Below, piece by piece: positions 51,839 to 60,777 of a DNA stretch of 64,000 nt. This stretch comes from Acidovorax sp. 1608163 (lineage in GTDB: Bacteria; Pseudomonadota; Gammaproteobacteria; Burkholderiales; Burkholderiaceae_C). The notes under the pieces are model-generated. The model was not told where the DNA came from. It did no database searches and was given only the letters and a program-made list of their open reading frames with translations. Numbering within the stretch: position 1 is the first letter of the stretch; every line of letters starts with the position of its first letter. The stretch is taken from contig NZ_CP033069.1 of the NCBI RefSeq assembly GCF_003669015.1, positions 747,001 to 811,000 of the forward strand, in the 5' to 3' direction. The translations under genes and the position numbers were made by a program.

Positions 51839-54417
51839 CGCGCCCTGGGGTCGCACTCAGGCCTGTGGCGGTCACAGCGTCGTCGGCCGAGAACGGTGGC
51901 ACGGCGGCGGCCATGGCCGTGGATGGCAACGCCAGCACGCGCTGGGCCAGCAAGTTTGAGGACAACTCATGGATTCAGTTTGACTTTGGCCAAGTGGTCT
52001 ATGTGGGCGCGATGAAGCTGGTGTGGGAGAACGCCTATGCCAAGGAATACGCCATCGAGACCTCGGACGACGGTGCGTCGTGGGCGCCGCTGCGCTATGT
52101 GGGCAAAGGCACGGGCGGCACCGAGGAGTTTTTGAACCTGGGGGCTAAAACCCGATTTGTCCGCATTCGCGGGGTGGCGCGTGCGACGCAGTATGGTTAT
52201 TCGCTGTTTGAGGTGGAGTTCAAGGCGCCGGGGAGCGACAACACCATTGCCCCCGTGGCCCCTGTGGCGCTGGCTTTCCCGGCCAACGGCGCGGGCCTGG
52301 TGCCGCTGCCCAAGGCGCAGGAGCCGTTGGAGACCCTCCAGTTCAAGCTGGCCGATGGCACGCTGGTGACGCGCTTTGGTGCCCGTGCGATGGGGCGCCA
52401 TGGCCGTGAGCGCGGTGAGGAGTGGAACGAGGTGGGCTACGGCCCCAATGAAACGGTGGACGCGGCCACCGGTGCGCCGCGCGACAAGGGGCCGGGTGCT
52501 TATCTGCCCTTTGTGCCGCAGTATTTCAAGAACCGTACCTGGGGCCTGGAGATTCTGGACAACAGCCGGGTGCCGGGCGTGACCAAGCCGACCTTGCAGG
52601 TCAACCAGTTCAACACGGTGGATTTTCTGGTGGGCGGCATTGCGTTCTTCCGGGGCTTTGATCGGGTGGGAGTGACGGGCTACGGGTGGATGAACCCCGG
52701 CGAGGTGGTGGGCAACCCCAGCATTTGCCCTCCCATGCCATACCCGGCCAGCGGCAAGCTGGGCAATCCGATTTGCTCCTTGCTTATCAAAAATTACCCG
52801 GGCCATAGTGCGTTGGATGCCGATGGCTTCCCCAATGGCAAGAACGTGCCCGCCCGTTCGCTGGTGGTGGGAGATGTGATTGAAGTGGCGCCTTCCATGT
52901 TCTCTACGCGGGAAGCCATGGCCGCACGGGGGGACGATGGCGGCATCCGTTACTACTCGGGTGAGTGGGTCTATGTGGTGGGCACGGGGCTGGTGCCCTG
53001 GTATGGCGTGCAGCCTCGGCTGAACTCGGTTCCGTTGCCTGCAGACACCCTCACCGGAGGGCTCGGGTCTGTGTCGTACAACTATTCGGACAATGGCGAC
53101 CAGATGTTCCAGCAGCCCCAGAACCACACGGGCATGCAGAACATGCAGCGGTTTGTGGAGGGGCGGCGCATCATCCACACGAACTTCACCACCGGTGACC
53201 ACAACGAGCCAGGCAATGACCGCTATGCCGCGGCGGTGGGGTTGCAGGGCACGCGTTTCAATCAATCGGCCTGCGTCGCTTGCCACGTCAACAATGGCCG
53301 CAGCCCGGCGCCCCTGGCTGCCAACCAGCGTCTGGATCAGATGGCCATTCGCACCGCTTCGCTGGGCGCCAATGGGCAGCAGTTGACGCACCCGGTGTAT
53401 GGCGCCGCCGTCCAGATGAACGCGGTAGCGGCCGGTGGCAGCAAGCGCGATTGGGGCAACGGTGTGCGGGTGTCAGGCTTTCAAAAGCGCACGGTGCGCC
53501 TGGCCGATGGGCTGGTGGTGGAGTTGTCCAAGCCGACGCTGGCATTCGATGGGCCGGTGCCTGAGGTTTATTCCTTGCGTGCTGCGCAACCGATGCTGGG
53601 CGGTGGGCTGCTGGAGGCGATCGCAGAGGCCGATGTGCTGGCGCGGGTGCGCAGTGCGCCGGACGAGGATGGCGTGAAGGGGGTTGCCAACTACGTGCTG
53701 GACCCCGAGACGGGCGAGACCCGCTTGGGCCGTTTTGGCTGGAAGGCATCGAAGGCGAGCCTGCGCCACCAGGCGGCAGCCGCTCTGGTGCTGGACATGT
53801 CCGTCACCTCTCCGGTGTACCCGCAGCGCGCTTGCGTGGGTGGGGCTGCCACCTGCAAATCTGGGGCAGCGGAGCGCGGTATCTCTGAAGCGGATCTGCA
53901 ATCCATCTCCAACTACCTGGCCCTGGTGGCCGTACCCGCCCAGCGCAGTTTGCCCAGCGGCTTCCCCAAAGGCGTGGCGCCGCTGGACGAGCACCGAGTA
54001 GATTCTGCCCAGGTGGTTTTGGGCTCCAAAATCTTCCAGTCGGTGCGCTGCACCGCATGCCATGCGGCTGAGATGAAAACGGGCACGGGCCATCTGATGG
54101 CGGAACTGAGAGGGCAGACCATTCGCCCCTACACCGACCTGCTGTTGCACGACATGGGGGCAGACCTGGCCGACCGGTACGCAGAAGGTCAAGCACAGGG
54201 CGCCATGTGGCGCACCGCGCCGCTGTGGGGCATTGGCTACTCCGACAAAGTGATGGGCAACGGCGGCAAGGCGGGTTATTTGCACGACGGCCGTGCCCGC
54301 ACTTTGACGGAGGCGATCCTTTGGCATGGTGGCGAGGCCGAGCGTGCGCGGCAGCGCTTCGAAAAGCTCGGAACGGCGGACAGGGACGCACTGCTGGCGT
54401 TTCTGAGATCGCTGTGA
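51664..54417 (+). CDS. discoidin-domain di-heme oxidoreductase (DUF1111), main part
   Basis: True coding in this frame starts at about 51727. It holds the end of discoidin domain 1 (YGYSIYEISVFSG), a Pro/Thr linker, discoidin domain 2 (TASSAENGGTAAAMAVDGNA; STRWASKFEDNSWIQFDFGQ) and a di-heme cytochrome-c-peroxidase-like domain of the DUF1111 type. Its two haem sites are CVACH (about 53273) and CTACH (about 54050); the second part ends with LHDGRARTLTEAILWHGGEA. Discoidin domains bind glycans or surfaces. The fused protein would be a surface or periplasmic lipoprotein of about 1060 residues with a redox domain. A strong terminator follows. Confidence 0.85.
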   Translation: MERPGRQRALPAHAGRQALGGYGYSIYEISVFSGEQVAPVPTPVPTTPTDPTLPPDVLTRPGVALRPVAVTASSAENGGTAAAMAVDGNASTRWASKFEDNSWIQFDFGQVVYVGAMKLVWENAYAKEYAIETSDDGASWAPLRYVGKGTGGTEEFLNLGAKTRFVRIRGVARATQYGYSLFEVEFKAPGSDNTIAPVAPVALAFPANGAGLVPLPKAQEPLETLQFKLADGTLVTRFGARAMGRHGRERGEEWNEVGYGPNETVDAATGAPRDKGPGAYLPFVPQYFKNRTWGLEILDNSRVPGVTKPTLQVNQFNTVDFLVGGIAFFRGFDRVGVTGYGWMNPGEVVGNPSICPPMPYPASGKLGNPICSLLIKNYPGHSALDADGFPNGKNVPARSLVVGDVIEVAPSMFSTREAMAARGDDGGIRYYSGEWVYVVGTGLVPWYGVQPRLNSVPLPADTLTGGLGSVSYNYSDNGDQMFQQPQNHTGMQNMQRFVEGRRIIHTNFTTGDHNEPGNDRYAAAVGLQGTRFNQSACVACHVNNGRSPAPLAANQRLDQMAIRTASLGANGQQLTHPVYGAAVQMNAVAAGGSKRDWGNGVRVSGFQKRTVRLADGLVVELSKPTLAFDGPVPEVYSLRAAQPMLGGGLLEAIAEADVLARVRSAPDEDGVKGVANYVLDPETGETRLGRFGWKASKASLRHQAAAALVLDMSVTSPVYPQRACVGGAATCKSGAAERGISEADLQSISNYLALVAVPAQRSLPSGFPKGVAPLDEHRVDSAQVVLGSKIFQSVRCTACHAAEMKTGTGHLMAELRGQTIRPYTDLLLHDMGADLADRYAEGQAQGAMWRTAPLWGIGYSDKVMGNGGKAGYLHDGRARTLTEAILWHGGEAERARQRFEKLGTADRDALLAFLRSL

Positions 54418-54468
54418 GAACGGGCATCCCCAGGGTGCCACCACCGTAGAGTCCGCTGCGCTAACAGC

Positions 54469-54505
54469 AAAGCCCTGCCCCCGACGTGAGGGGCAGGGCT
54501 TTTTT
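54469..54505. terminator. strong terminator after the di-heme lipoprotein gene
   Basis: A 12-bp stem AAGCCCTGCCCC/GGGGCAGGGCTT with an 8-nt loop is followed by a T-run. Flanking A residues make it usable for lptM on the minus strand as well. Confidence 0.92.
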
Positions 54506-54528
54506 GTTGAGGGGCTGAGTGGGGGCGC

Positions 54529-54714
54529 CTATTTGGCGGGCTTTTCCGCGTCGGACTTGGTCGTTGGATTCAGCGTCTCAGGCAGCGTGGCGCGCTGCTG
54601 TGCTTCTGGCGCACTGGGAAGGTACAGCGGCCCGCGCTGTCCGCAGCCCACAAAGGCTGCCGCACTGACTGCAAGGACAATGACCCTGACTAGAATTTGG
54701 GTTGCTTTCAACAT
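54529..54714 (-). CDS. lptM: LPS translocon maturation chaperone LptM (YifL-like lipoprotein)
   Basis: Small outer-membrane lipoprotein, 61 aa, that assists LptD maturation. The signal peptide ([18 protein letters not shown]) ends in a lipobox, with lipidated Cys followed by the family hallmark [10 protein letters not shown]. The C-terminal tail is short and polar. It is divergent from cyaY, with only 12 bp between the two start codons, an arrangement common in proteobacteria. Confidence 0.93.
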   Translation of the reverse strand: MLKATQILVRVIVLAVSAAAFVGCGQRGPLYLPSAPEAQQRATLPETLNPTTKSDAEKPAK

Positions 54715-54726
54715 GTGCGAATTGTA
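54691..54726. promoter_or_regulatory. overlapping lptM/cyaY promoter elements
   Basis: TAGAAT (54691-54696, plus strand) could be the -10 box of cyaY and lies inside lptM. TACAAT (minus strand, 54721-54726) lies 7 bp before the lptM ATG. If used, it would make a leaderless or near-leaderless lptM transcript. Confidence 0.35.
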
Positions 54727-55059
54727 ATGACCGATCTTGAATTCATGGATATCGCCGAGAAGCTCCTGCGCACAGTCGAGCGCAGTTGTGACTCGATCAA
54801 CGAAACCTCAGATGCGGACATCGACAACCAGCGGTCGGGCGGGATGATTACCCTCACCTTCCCTAACCGCAGCCAGATCGTCATCAACCTGCAAAAACCG
54901 CTGCACGAGGTCTGGATGGCTGCCAAGTCGGGGGGTTATCACTACCGCCACGATGGCAGTGTTTGGCAAGACACCAAGGGCGGTGGCGAGTTCTTCGCAT
55001 GCCTGAGCCGCGATGCCTCTGCGCAAGCAGGAATGCGCCTGGCGTTTCAGCAGGATTAG
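54727..55059 (+). CDS. cyaY: frataxin-like iron donor CyaY
   Basis: Iron-binding regulator of Fe-S cluster assembly, 110 aa. It has the acidic helix 1 ([20 protein letters not shown]), the sheet segments [20 protein letters not shown] and [20 protein letters not shown], and the closing [19 protein letters not shown] 54727 was chosen because the longer frame would overlap lptM. It is convergent with mrcA and the pair is separated by two hairpins. Confidence 0.95.
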   Translation: MTDLEFMDIAEKLLRTVERSCDSINETSDADIDNQRSGGMITLTFPNRSQIVINLQKPLHEVWMAAKSGGYHYRHDGSVWQDTKGGGEFFACLSRDASAQAGMRLAFQQD

Positions 55060-55072
55060 TCGCTCTCCAAGC

Positions 55073-55100
55073 AAAAGGCCCCACTTGAACGTGGGGCCTT
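55073..55100 (-). terminator. terminator of mrcA
   Basis: A 10-bp stem AAGGCCCCAC/GTGGGGCCTT with a 6-nt loop is followed by TTTT on the minus strand. Confidence 0.65.
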
Positions 55101-55136
55101 GCCTTGGGTGGGGCTGCTGTGAGCAGCGGATTGACA

Positions 55137-55167
55137 GGGCCGGGAAGAGTGTTCCCAGGCCCTTTTT
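55137..55167 (+). terminator. terminator of cyaY
   Basis: The stem GGGCCGGGAA / TTCCC-A-GGCCC, with one bulged A and a 5-nt loop, is followed by TTTTT just before the mrcA stop codon. Confidence 0.75.
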
Positions 55168-55168
55168 C

Positions 55169-57583
55169 TCAATTGCGGAACAAATCGAGAATGCGTTTGC
55201 GCTCTTCGGTCACAGGAGGCTGCGCGGCGGATGCAGCGGTGGGGCCCGCAGTGGGCGCTGCAGAGGGGTTGCGGTCTTCCAGCCCGACGCTTGGAACGCC
55301 GCTGCGGGCATATTCTTCGTAGAACCATTCACCGCCCATGTTCACCAACCCAGTGGGCACCTTGGGCTCTGAAACAGGGACTCCCTTGAGTGCGCGCTCC
55401 ATGAAGCTGATCCACACCGGCAGGCTCAGCCCACCGCCTGTTTCACGGCTGCCCAGATTGCGTGGGGTGTCGTAGCCAATCCATGTCACTGCCGCCATGG
55501 TCGGCTGATAGCCCGCAAACCATGCGTCTACCGAATCATTGGTCGTCCCGGTCTTGCCAGCCAAGTCAGGCCGCTTGAGCGTGGCTTGCGCCCGGGCAGC
55601 CGTCCCAGAGCGGGTCACCTCTTGCAGCAGGCTGTTCATGACGAAAGCATTGCGGGCATCGATGGCGCGGTTTTGCTCTTCCAGCACGGGTGTGGTGGTC
55701 TCGGACAAGATACGGCCTTTGTGATCGGTCACCTTGGTGATGAGCCAGGGGTTGATGCGGTAGCCGCCATTGGCAAATACCGAGTAGGCCGACGCCATTT
55801 GCAACGGAGTGACCGAGCCCGCTCCCAGCGCCATGGTCAGGTAGGCGGGGTGTTTCTCGGGGTCAAAGCCGAAGCGTGAAACCCACTCCTGCGCCGTCTT
55901 GGGGCCGACGGCCTGCAAGATCCGAATCGAGATCATGTTTTTGGAGCGTGCCAAGCCCGTGCGCATGGTCATGGGTCCGTCGTACTTACCGTCGTAGTTT
56001 TTCGGTTCCCAGGGCTGTCCGCCCGTCACGCCCGCATCGAAGAACAGCGGTGCGTCGTTGATCACGGTGGCAGGCGTGAAGCCTTTTTCCAGAGATGCTG
56101 AATAGATGAACGGCTTGAAGCTGGAGCCAGGCTGGCGCCAGGCCTGCGAAACGTGGTTGAACTTGTTCTTGTCGAAGTCGAAGCCACCGACCAAGGCCTT
56201 GATGGCTCCGGAGCGTGGATCGACCGCCACGAACGCGCCTTCTACTTCAGGCAGTTGGGTGATTTCCCAGGTGTTTTTGGGTGTCTTCACAATCCGGATG
56301 ATTGCGCCCCTGCGAATCTTGATATTAGGGGGCGCTTTGTCGCTCAAGCCTGATTGGACGGGCTTGAGTCCATCGCCTGTGATTTCAATGGCATCGCCAT
56401 TGCCTCGGGCCACTACCACTTTTTTGGCGGACGCCTCCAGCACCACGGCCGCCAGTACGTCGCCGTTGTCCACGTGGTTGGTCAGCGCATCGTCGATGGC
56501 TTCCTCAACCTCCTGGCCAGTACCTGCAGGAAGCGAGACAAACTTTTCAGGGCCCCGGTATTGCTGCCTGCGTTCATAGTCCATGATGCCGCGGCGCAGG
56601 GCCGTGTAGGCCGCTTCCTGATCGCCCGCGTTCAGTGTGGTGTAGACGTTCAAGCCGCGCGTGTAGGCTTCGTTACCGTATTGGGTGAAGATCAACTGGC
56701 GTGCCATCTCGGCCACGTATTCAGCGTGCACGCGGGTGTTGCTCAGCCCGGAACGGATCTTGAGTTCTTCCTTCTTGGCATCCACCGCCTCTTGCTCGGT
56801 GATGAACCCGTTTTCTTCCATTCGCTCAATGATGTAGAGCTGCCGTGACCGAGCCCGCTTGGGGTTGCTGATGGGGTTGTAGGCCGATGGCGCTTTGGGC
56901 AGGCCCGCGAGCATGGCGGCTTCCGCAATCGAAATGGATTTCAGCGGTTTGCCAAAATAGGCTTCAGCCGCAGCAGAAAAACCATAGGCACGGTTACCCA
57001 AATAAATCTGATTCATGTAAATCTCAAGAATCTGATCTTTGGAGAGCATGTGTTCTAGTTTGAATGTGAGTAATATTTCGTAAATTTTGCGAGTAAATGT
57101 CTTTTCTGAGGACAGGTAAACATTTCGGGCCACTTGCATGGTAATTGTGGATGCGCCCTGGCTTTTTACCCGGCCCATGTTGGCCAGACCCGCGCGCACC
57201 ATGCCCTTGTAATCGACGCCGCCATGCTGAAAGAAGCGGGTGTCTTCAATGGCGAGCACCGCATCTTTCATCACCTGCGGAATTTCCTGGATCGGCGTGA
57301 GATTGCGCCGCTCCTCACCGTACTCGCCCAGCAAGGCGCCCTCGGAGGAGAACACCCGCAGCGGCAGCTTGGGGCGGTAGTCCGCCAAGTCAGACACATC
57401 GGGAAGGTTGGGGTAGGCAACGGCCAGCGCTATGGCGATGGTCAAAGCCAAGCCAAAGGCGGCAGCGGCGGCAAGGCCTGCGCACCAAAGCAGAATTTTC
57501 AGAATGACACTCAACCATCGGCTGCCTGCGCTTCTTTTGGACGTTTTTTGCTGAGGGGTCTGATCGGGAGAGGGGGGCGTCAT
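55169..57583 (-). CDS. mrcA: penicillin-binding protein 1A
   Basis: Bifunctional peptidoglycan glycosyltransferase/transpeptidase, 804 aa. After one N-terminal transmembrane helix comes the glycosyltransferase domain (catalytic Glu in LAIEDTRFFQHGGVD; SQGASTITMQVARN; EIYMNQIYLG). An OB-type region follows, then the transpeptidase domain with SSFK (QPGSSFKPF), SKN and KTG (GKTGTTND) motifs. The frame extends to ATG 57610, but a TATAAT -10 box overlaps that ATG. Transcription must begin after it, so ATG 57583, with GGAG upstream, is the start. It is divergent from pilM, as in many proteobacteria. Confidence 0.94.
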   Translation of the reverse strand: MTPPSPDQTPQQKTSKRSAGSRWLSVILKILLWCAGLAAAAAFGLALTIAIALAVAYPNLPDVSDLADYRPKLPLRVFSSEGALLGEYGEERRNLTPIQEIPQVMKDAVLAIEDTRFFQHGGVDYKGMVRAGLANMGRVKSQGASTITMQVARNVYLSSEKTFTRKIYEILLTFKLEHMLSKDQILEIYMNQIYLGNRAYGFSAAAEAYFGKPLKSISIAEAAMLAGLPKAPSAYNPISNPKRARSRQLYIIERMEENGFITEQEAVDAKKEELKIRSGLSNTRVHAEYVAEMARQLIFTQYGNEAYTRGLNVYTTLNAGDQEAAYTALRRGIMDYERRQQYRGPEKFVSLPAGTGQEVEEAIDDALTNHVDNGDVLAAVVLEASAKKVVVARGNGDAIEITGDGLKPVQSGLSDKAPPNIKIRRGAIIRIVKTPKNTWEITQLPEVEGAFVAVDPRSGAIKALVGGFDFDKNKFNHVSQAWRQPGSSFKPFIYSASLEKGFTPATVINDAPLFFDAGVTGGQPWEPKNYDGKYDGPMTMRTGLARSKNMISIRILQAVGPKTAQEWVSRFGFDPEKHPAYLTMALGAGSVTPLQMASAYSVFANGGYRINPWLITKVTDHKGRILSETTTPVLEEQNRAIDARNAFVMNSLLQEVTRSGTAARAQATLKRPDLAGKTGTTNDSVDAWFAGYQPTMAAVTWIGYDTPRNLGSRETGGGLSLPVWISFMERALKGVPVSEPKVPTGLVNMGGEWFYEEYARSGVPSVGLEDRNPSAAPTAGPTAASAAQPPVTEERKRILDLFRN

Positions 57584-57608
57584 ATCGCTCCGAATGGCTG
57601 TTCGCAGC

Positions 57609-57614
57609 ATTATA
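57609..57614 (-). promoter_or_regulatory. -10 box of mrcA
   Basis: TATAAT on the minus strand, its last two bases shared with ATG 57610. It predicts a transcription start near 57602 and a short leader before ATG 57583. The -35 region is weak. Confidence 0.65.
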
Positions 57615-57860
57615 AAAATGCTGACACAAATTTACGGTCTGGAACTTGTCTTTGGGGGCTCGGCCGTATCCATTCTTCTGGATTGGCGAGATTGCGGATG
57701 CTACGGGCGCTGAAAAAATCGTCTGGTTTTGGCAACGCTCTGCAGTTCAAAGGCGGGCAAAATTCTTTGCTGGAGAACTATCTTACTGATAGCATTGAAG
57801 TGAAGTGTTAAGTTTTGTTGCGTCATTTTGACAAGTTACAGGGGACCAATCTTGATCTCA

Positions 57861-58931
57861 ATGGGATCTTTGTTCAGTCGCCAGGCTGCGCCTCTGCTGG
57901 GTATCGACATCAGCTCATCCAGCGTCAAGCTGGTGGAGTTAGGGCGGGACAAGGCGGGAGGCCTTGTTCTGGAACGTTGCGCTATTGAACCGCTGGAGCG
58001 GGGATGGATCACTGACGGCAACATCGAAAAGTTCGATGAGGTTGCTGAGGCAGTGCGTCGCCTTGTGAAAAAAAGCGGGACACGCACAAAGAACGTGGCG
58101 TTGGCTTTGCCTTCATCTGCCGTGATCACCAAAAGAATCACTTTGCCCGGTGGAATGACCGAGCAAGAGCTTGAAGTGCAGGTGGAGTCTGAAGCCAATC
58201 AATACATTCCTTTTTCTTTGGACGAAGTGAGTTTGGACTTCTGCGTCATCGGCCCTAGCAAGAGCTCGCCGGGGGATGTTGAAGTTTTGATCGCTGCTTC
58301 CAGACGAGAAAAAGTGCAGGACCGACAAGGTCTCGCGGAAGCCGCAGGCCTTAAGCCCATCGTTGTTGACATTGAATCGAACGCTTCCAGATTGGCTGCG
58401 GGTCGTCTCATTGAAGCACTTCCAGGCAAGGGCTCCAATGCGATGGTCGCGCTGTTTGAGGTGGGGGCTCTGACGACAAGCATGCAAGTCATGCTGAATG
58501 AAGAGGTCCTGTACGACCGAGATCAAGCCTTCGGTGGTGCGCAGCTGACGCAGTTGATCGTTCGTCAATACGGATTTTCTGTCGAAGAGGCGGAAAGCAA
58601 AAAACGAAGTGGTGACCTTCCAGAAGATTACCAATCGGCTGTGTTGCGTCCTTTCGTTGACAGCATGGCACAGGAAATTGTGCGTGCGCTGCAGTTCTTC
58701 TTCACAAGTACGCCCCATAACCGCGTTGATCACATTTTGCTTGCAGGAGGATCTGCTCCTCTGCCTGGTTTGACAGAAGCCGTGACCCAGCAGTCGGGAT
58801 TTGCATGCAGTTCCGTCAACCCGTTTGACGGCATGGAAATCGGTAGCGGGGTACGTCTGAAAAAGATGGTGCGTGAGGCGCCGTCATATCTCACTTCTTG
58901 TGGGTTGGCAATGCGGAGGTTCCTGCGGTGA
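57861..58931 (+). CDS. pilM: type IV pilus inner-membrane platform protein PilM
   Basis: Actin-like cytoplasmic protein, 356 aa, that binds the N-terminus of PilN and links the pilus platform to the cytoplasm. Family segments are LLGIDISSSSVKLVELGRDK, VALALPSSAVITKRITLPGG, VESEANQYIPFSLDEVSLDF, ATP-site LFEVGALTTSM and ILLAGGSAPLPGL. ATG 57861 (MGSLFSRQ) matches known PilM starts. Its stop overlaps the GTG start of pilN. The 250-bp gap with mrcA is AT-rich; no convincing -35/-10 pair for pilM was found. Confidence 0.95.
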   Translation: MGSLFSRQAAPLLGIDISSSSVKLVELGRDKAGGLVLERCAIEPLERGWITDGNIEKFDEVAEAVRRLVKKSGTRTKNVALALPSSAVITKRITLPGGMTEQELEVQVESEANQYIPFSLDEVSLDFCVIGPSKSSPGDVEVLIAASRREKVQDRQGLAEAAGLKPIVVDIESNASRLAAGRLIEALPGKGSNAMVALFEVGALTTSMQVMLNEEVLYDRDQAFGGAQLTQLIVRQYGFSVEEAESKKRSGDLPEDYQSAVLRPFVDSMAQEIVRALQFFFTSTPHNRVDHILLAGGSAPLPGLTEAVTQQSGFACSSVNPFDGMEIGSGVRLKKMVREAPSYLTSCGLAMRRFLR

Positions 58932-59548
58932 TCTTGATCAATCTACTTCCGCACCGTGAAGCCGCGCGAAAGCGCCGCCGCGAAGCGTTCCAAGCAGCGC
59001 TGTTTGCATCGTTTTTGATGGGTTTGGTCATTGCTGGAGCCATCTATTGGTGGTTACAGTTATTGATTACTGAGCAGCAGGACAAGAATAAGTTCCTCAA
59101 GCAAGAGATTGCTGTTCTTGAAAACCAAATCAAGGAAATTGCCACGATTGAAGATGAAATTGCAGCCTTGGTTGCGCGACAAAAGGCTGTCGAGAATCTT
59201 CAGTCAGATCGGAATATTCCTGTTCATTTACTCAATGAGTTGGTTAAGCAGCTACCCGATGGCGTTTTTATCAGCAATTTTAAGCAGACAAACAAGACTG
59301 TAACGATGCAAGGCATGGCTCAGTCCAATGAGCGAGTTTCAGAGCTGCTGCGCAATCTCTCTAGTAACACCCCTTGGATTTCCAAGCCTGAACTGGTTGA
59401 AATCGTGTCTGCGAATGTGCCTCTGTCAGCCAAAGATCAGCGTCGCGTTTCTGCCTTCAAAATGACATTCACGTTGATGAGTCCTGTCGATTCGGCAAAA
59501 TCTTCAGATATGGCGGCTGGCAAGGCCGGTGTGACGGGGAAACCATAA
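58928..59548 (+). CDS. pilN: type IV pilus assembly protein PilN
   Basis: Single-pass membrane protein, 206 aa. The N-terminal cytoplasmic motif is ILINLLPHREAARKRRR, the PilM-binding peptide, followed by one helix (LFASFLMGLVIAGAIYWWLQ), a coiled coil (KQEIAVLENQIKEIATIEDE) and a periplasmic ferredoxin-like domain. GTG 58928 was chosen because INLLP then sits at residues 4-8 as in other PilN proteins. It pairs with PilO in the periplasm. Confidence 0.95.
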   Translation: MILINLLPHREAARKRRREAFQAALFASFLMGLVIAGAIYWWLQLLITEQQDKNKFLKQEIAVLENQIKEIATIEDEIAALVARQKAVENLQSDRNIPVHLLNELVKQLPDGVFISNFKQTNKTVTMQGMAQSNERVSELLRNLSSNTPWISKPELVEIVSANVPLSAKDQRRVSAFKMTFTLMSPVDSAKSSDMAAGKAGVTGKP

Positions 59549-60235
59549 ATGGCCAAGAAAAAATCCTCGCCGCAATTTGATTTTGCGGAATTCCAAGGAA
59601 AACTAACCAGACAGTTTAGCGGACTGGATACCAAGGATCCATCTCTTTGGCCTGCTCTGCCGCGGGCGCTGCTGTATGTTGTCACCGCAGTCGCTGTCGC
59701 TGTTCTTCTATGGTTTGTTGTCATCAAAGACTACGAAGCTGAGTTAGAGAAGGAGCGCAACACTGAAATTACATTGCGAGCAGATTACCAAAAGAAATTG
59801 ATAAAGGCCGTCAGCCTTGATGCGTTGAAAAAACAACGTGAGCAAGTGCAACAATATGTGATTCAACTGGAGAAGCAGTTGCCTAGTAAAGCTGAAATGG
59901 CTGCGCTTTTGTCAGACATTAATCAGGCAGGCTTGGGGCGGAGTCTTCAGTTCGAGCTTTTTAGGCCAGGGCAACTGGTGGCAAGAGACTACTATGCTGA
60001 ATTGCCCATTTCGTTGAAGGTCGCGGGTAAATATCATGACATTGGTGCTTTTGCGTCGGATGTGGCCCATCTCTCGCGGATTGTGACCCTGAATGATTTG
60101 TCAGTGACAGCTAATCCTAAAGATCCAAGCACTTTGACCCTAGAGGGTACTGCTCGCACTTTCCGTTATTTGGATAGTGAAGAAATTCAAGCTCAACGTA
60201 AAGCAGCTGCGACAAAAGCAGGAGGCGCTAAATGA
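59549..60235 (+). CDS. pilO: type IV pilus assembly protein PilO
   Basis: Partner of PilN, 228 aa. A cytoplasmic lead (PQFDFAEFQGKLTRQFSGLD) precedes one helix (ALLYVVTAVAVAVLLWFVVI), a coiled coil (about residues 70-115) and a C-terminal ferredoxin-like domain (GRSLQFELFRPGQ; PISLKVAGKYHDIGAFASDV). The start codon follows the pilN stop without a gap. The 3' end overlaps pilP by 4 bp (ATGA). Confidence 0.95.
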   Translation: MAKKKSSPQFDFAEFQGKLTRQFSGLDTKDPSLWPALPRALLYVVTAVAVAVLLWFVVIKDYEAELEKERNTEITLRADYQKKLIKAVSLDALKKQREQVQQYVIQLEKQLPSKAEMAALLSDINQAGLGRSLQFELFRPGQLVARDYYAELPISLKVAGKYHDIGAFASDVAHLSRIVTLNDLSVTANPKDPSTLTLEGTARTFRYLDSEEIQAQRKAAATKAGGAK

Positions 60236-60777
60236 GTGCTTGTAAAGCATTATTGGCTGTAACGGTCGCCGCTCTAACTTCCGGATGCATTTCTTCGGGC
60301 GAGGATGATTTGCGTCAGTGGATGGCCAGCGAACGTGCTCAGGCAAAACCTAGAATTACGCCGATTACGGAGCCGAAGAAATTCGAACCACAGGCCTACA
60401 CCGTGGCCTCTGAGTTGGACCCATTCAACTCGCTCAAATTGACGCAGGCTTTGAAGCGTGATTCCTCGCAGACCGGTGCAAATGCAGCGCTCATAGCGCC
60501 AGAGCAAATCAGGCGCAAAGAGCCTTTAGAGGCATTTCCATTGGATGCGATGGTGATGGTTGGTAGTTTGAGTAAGAGTGGAAAACCGACTGCTTTGCTC
60601 AAAGTCGATAAACTGTTGCATCAAGTTCAGGTCGGAAGCTATTTGGGGCAAAACTACGGACGTATCCTGAGTATTTCTGAATCAGAAATAAAAATTCGAG
60701 AGATTGTTCAAGATGCAACCGGAGATTGGACAGAGCGAATGACTTCACTTGACCTACAAGAGGGTGCCAAAAAATGA
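60232..60777 (+). CDS. pilP: type IV pilus lipoprotein PilP
   Basis: Inner-membrane lipoprotein, 181 aa, connecting the PilN/PilO pair to the secretin. The signal peptide ends in lipobox TSGC (Cys19). A disordered segment with the PilN/O-binding DDLRQWM motif follows, then the beta-sandwich domain (MVMVGSLSKSGKPTALLKVD; VQVGSYLGQNYGRILSISES). Translationally coupled on both sides by ATGA overlaps. Confidence 0.95.
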   Translation: MSACKALLAVTVAALTSGCISSGEDDLRQWMASERAQAKPRITPITEPKKFEPQAYTVASELDPFNSLKLTQALKRDSSQTGANAALIAPEQIRRKEPLEAFPLDAMVMVGSLSKSGKPTALLKVDKLLHQVQVGSYLGQNYGRILSISESEIKIREIVQDATGDWTERMTSLDLQEGAKK

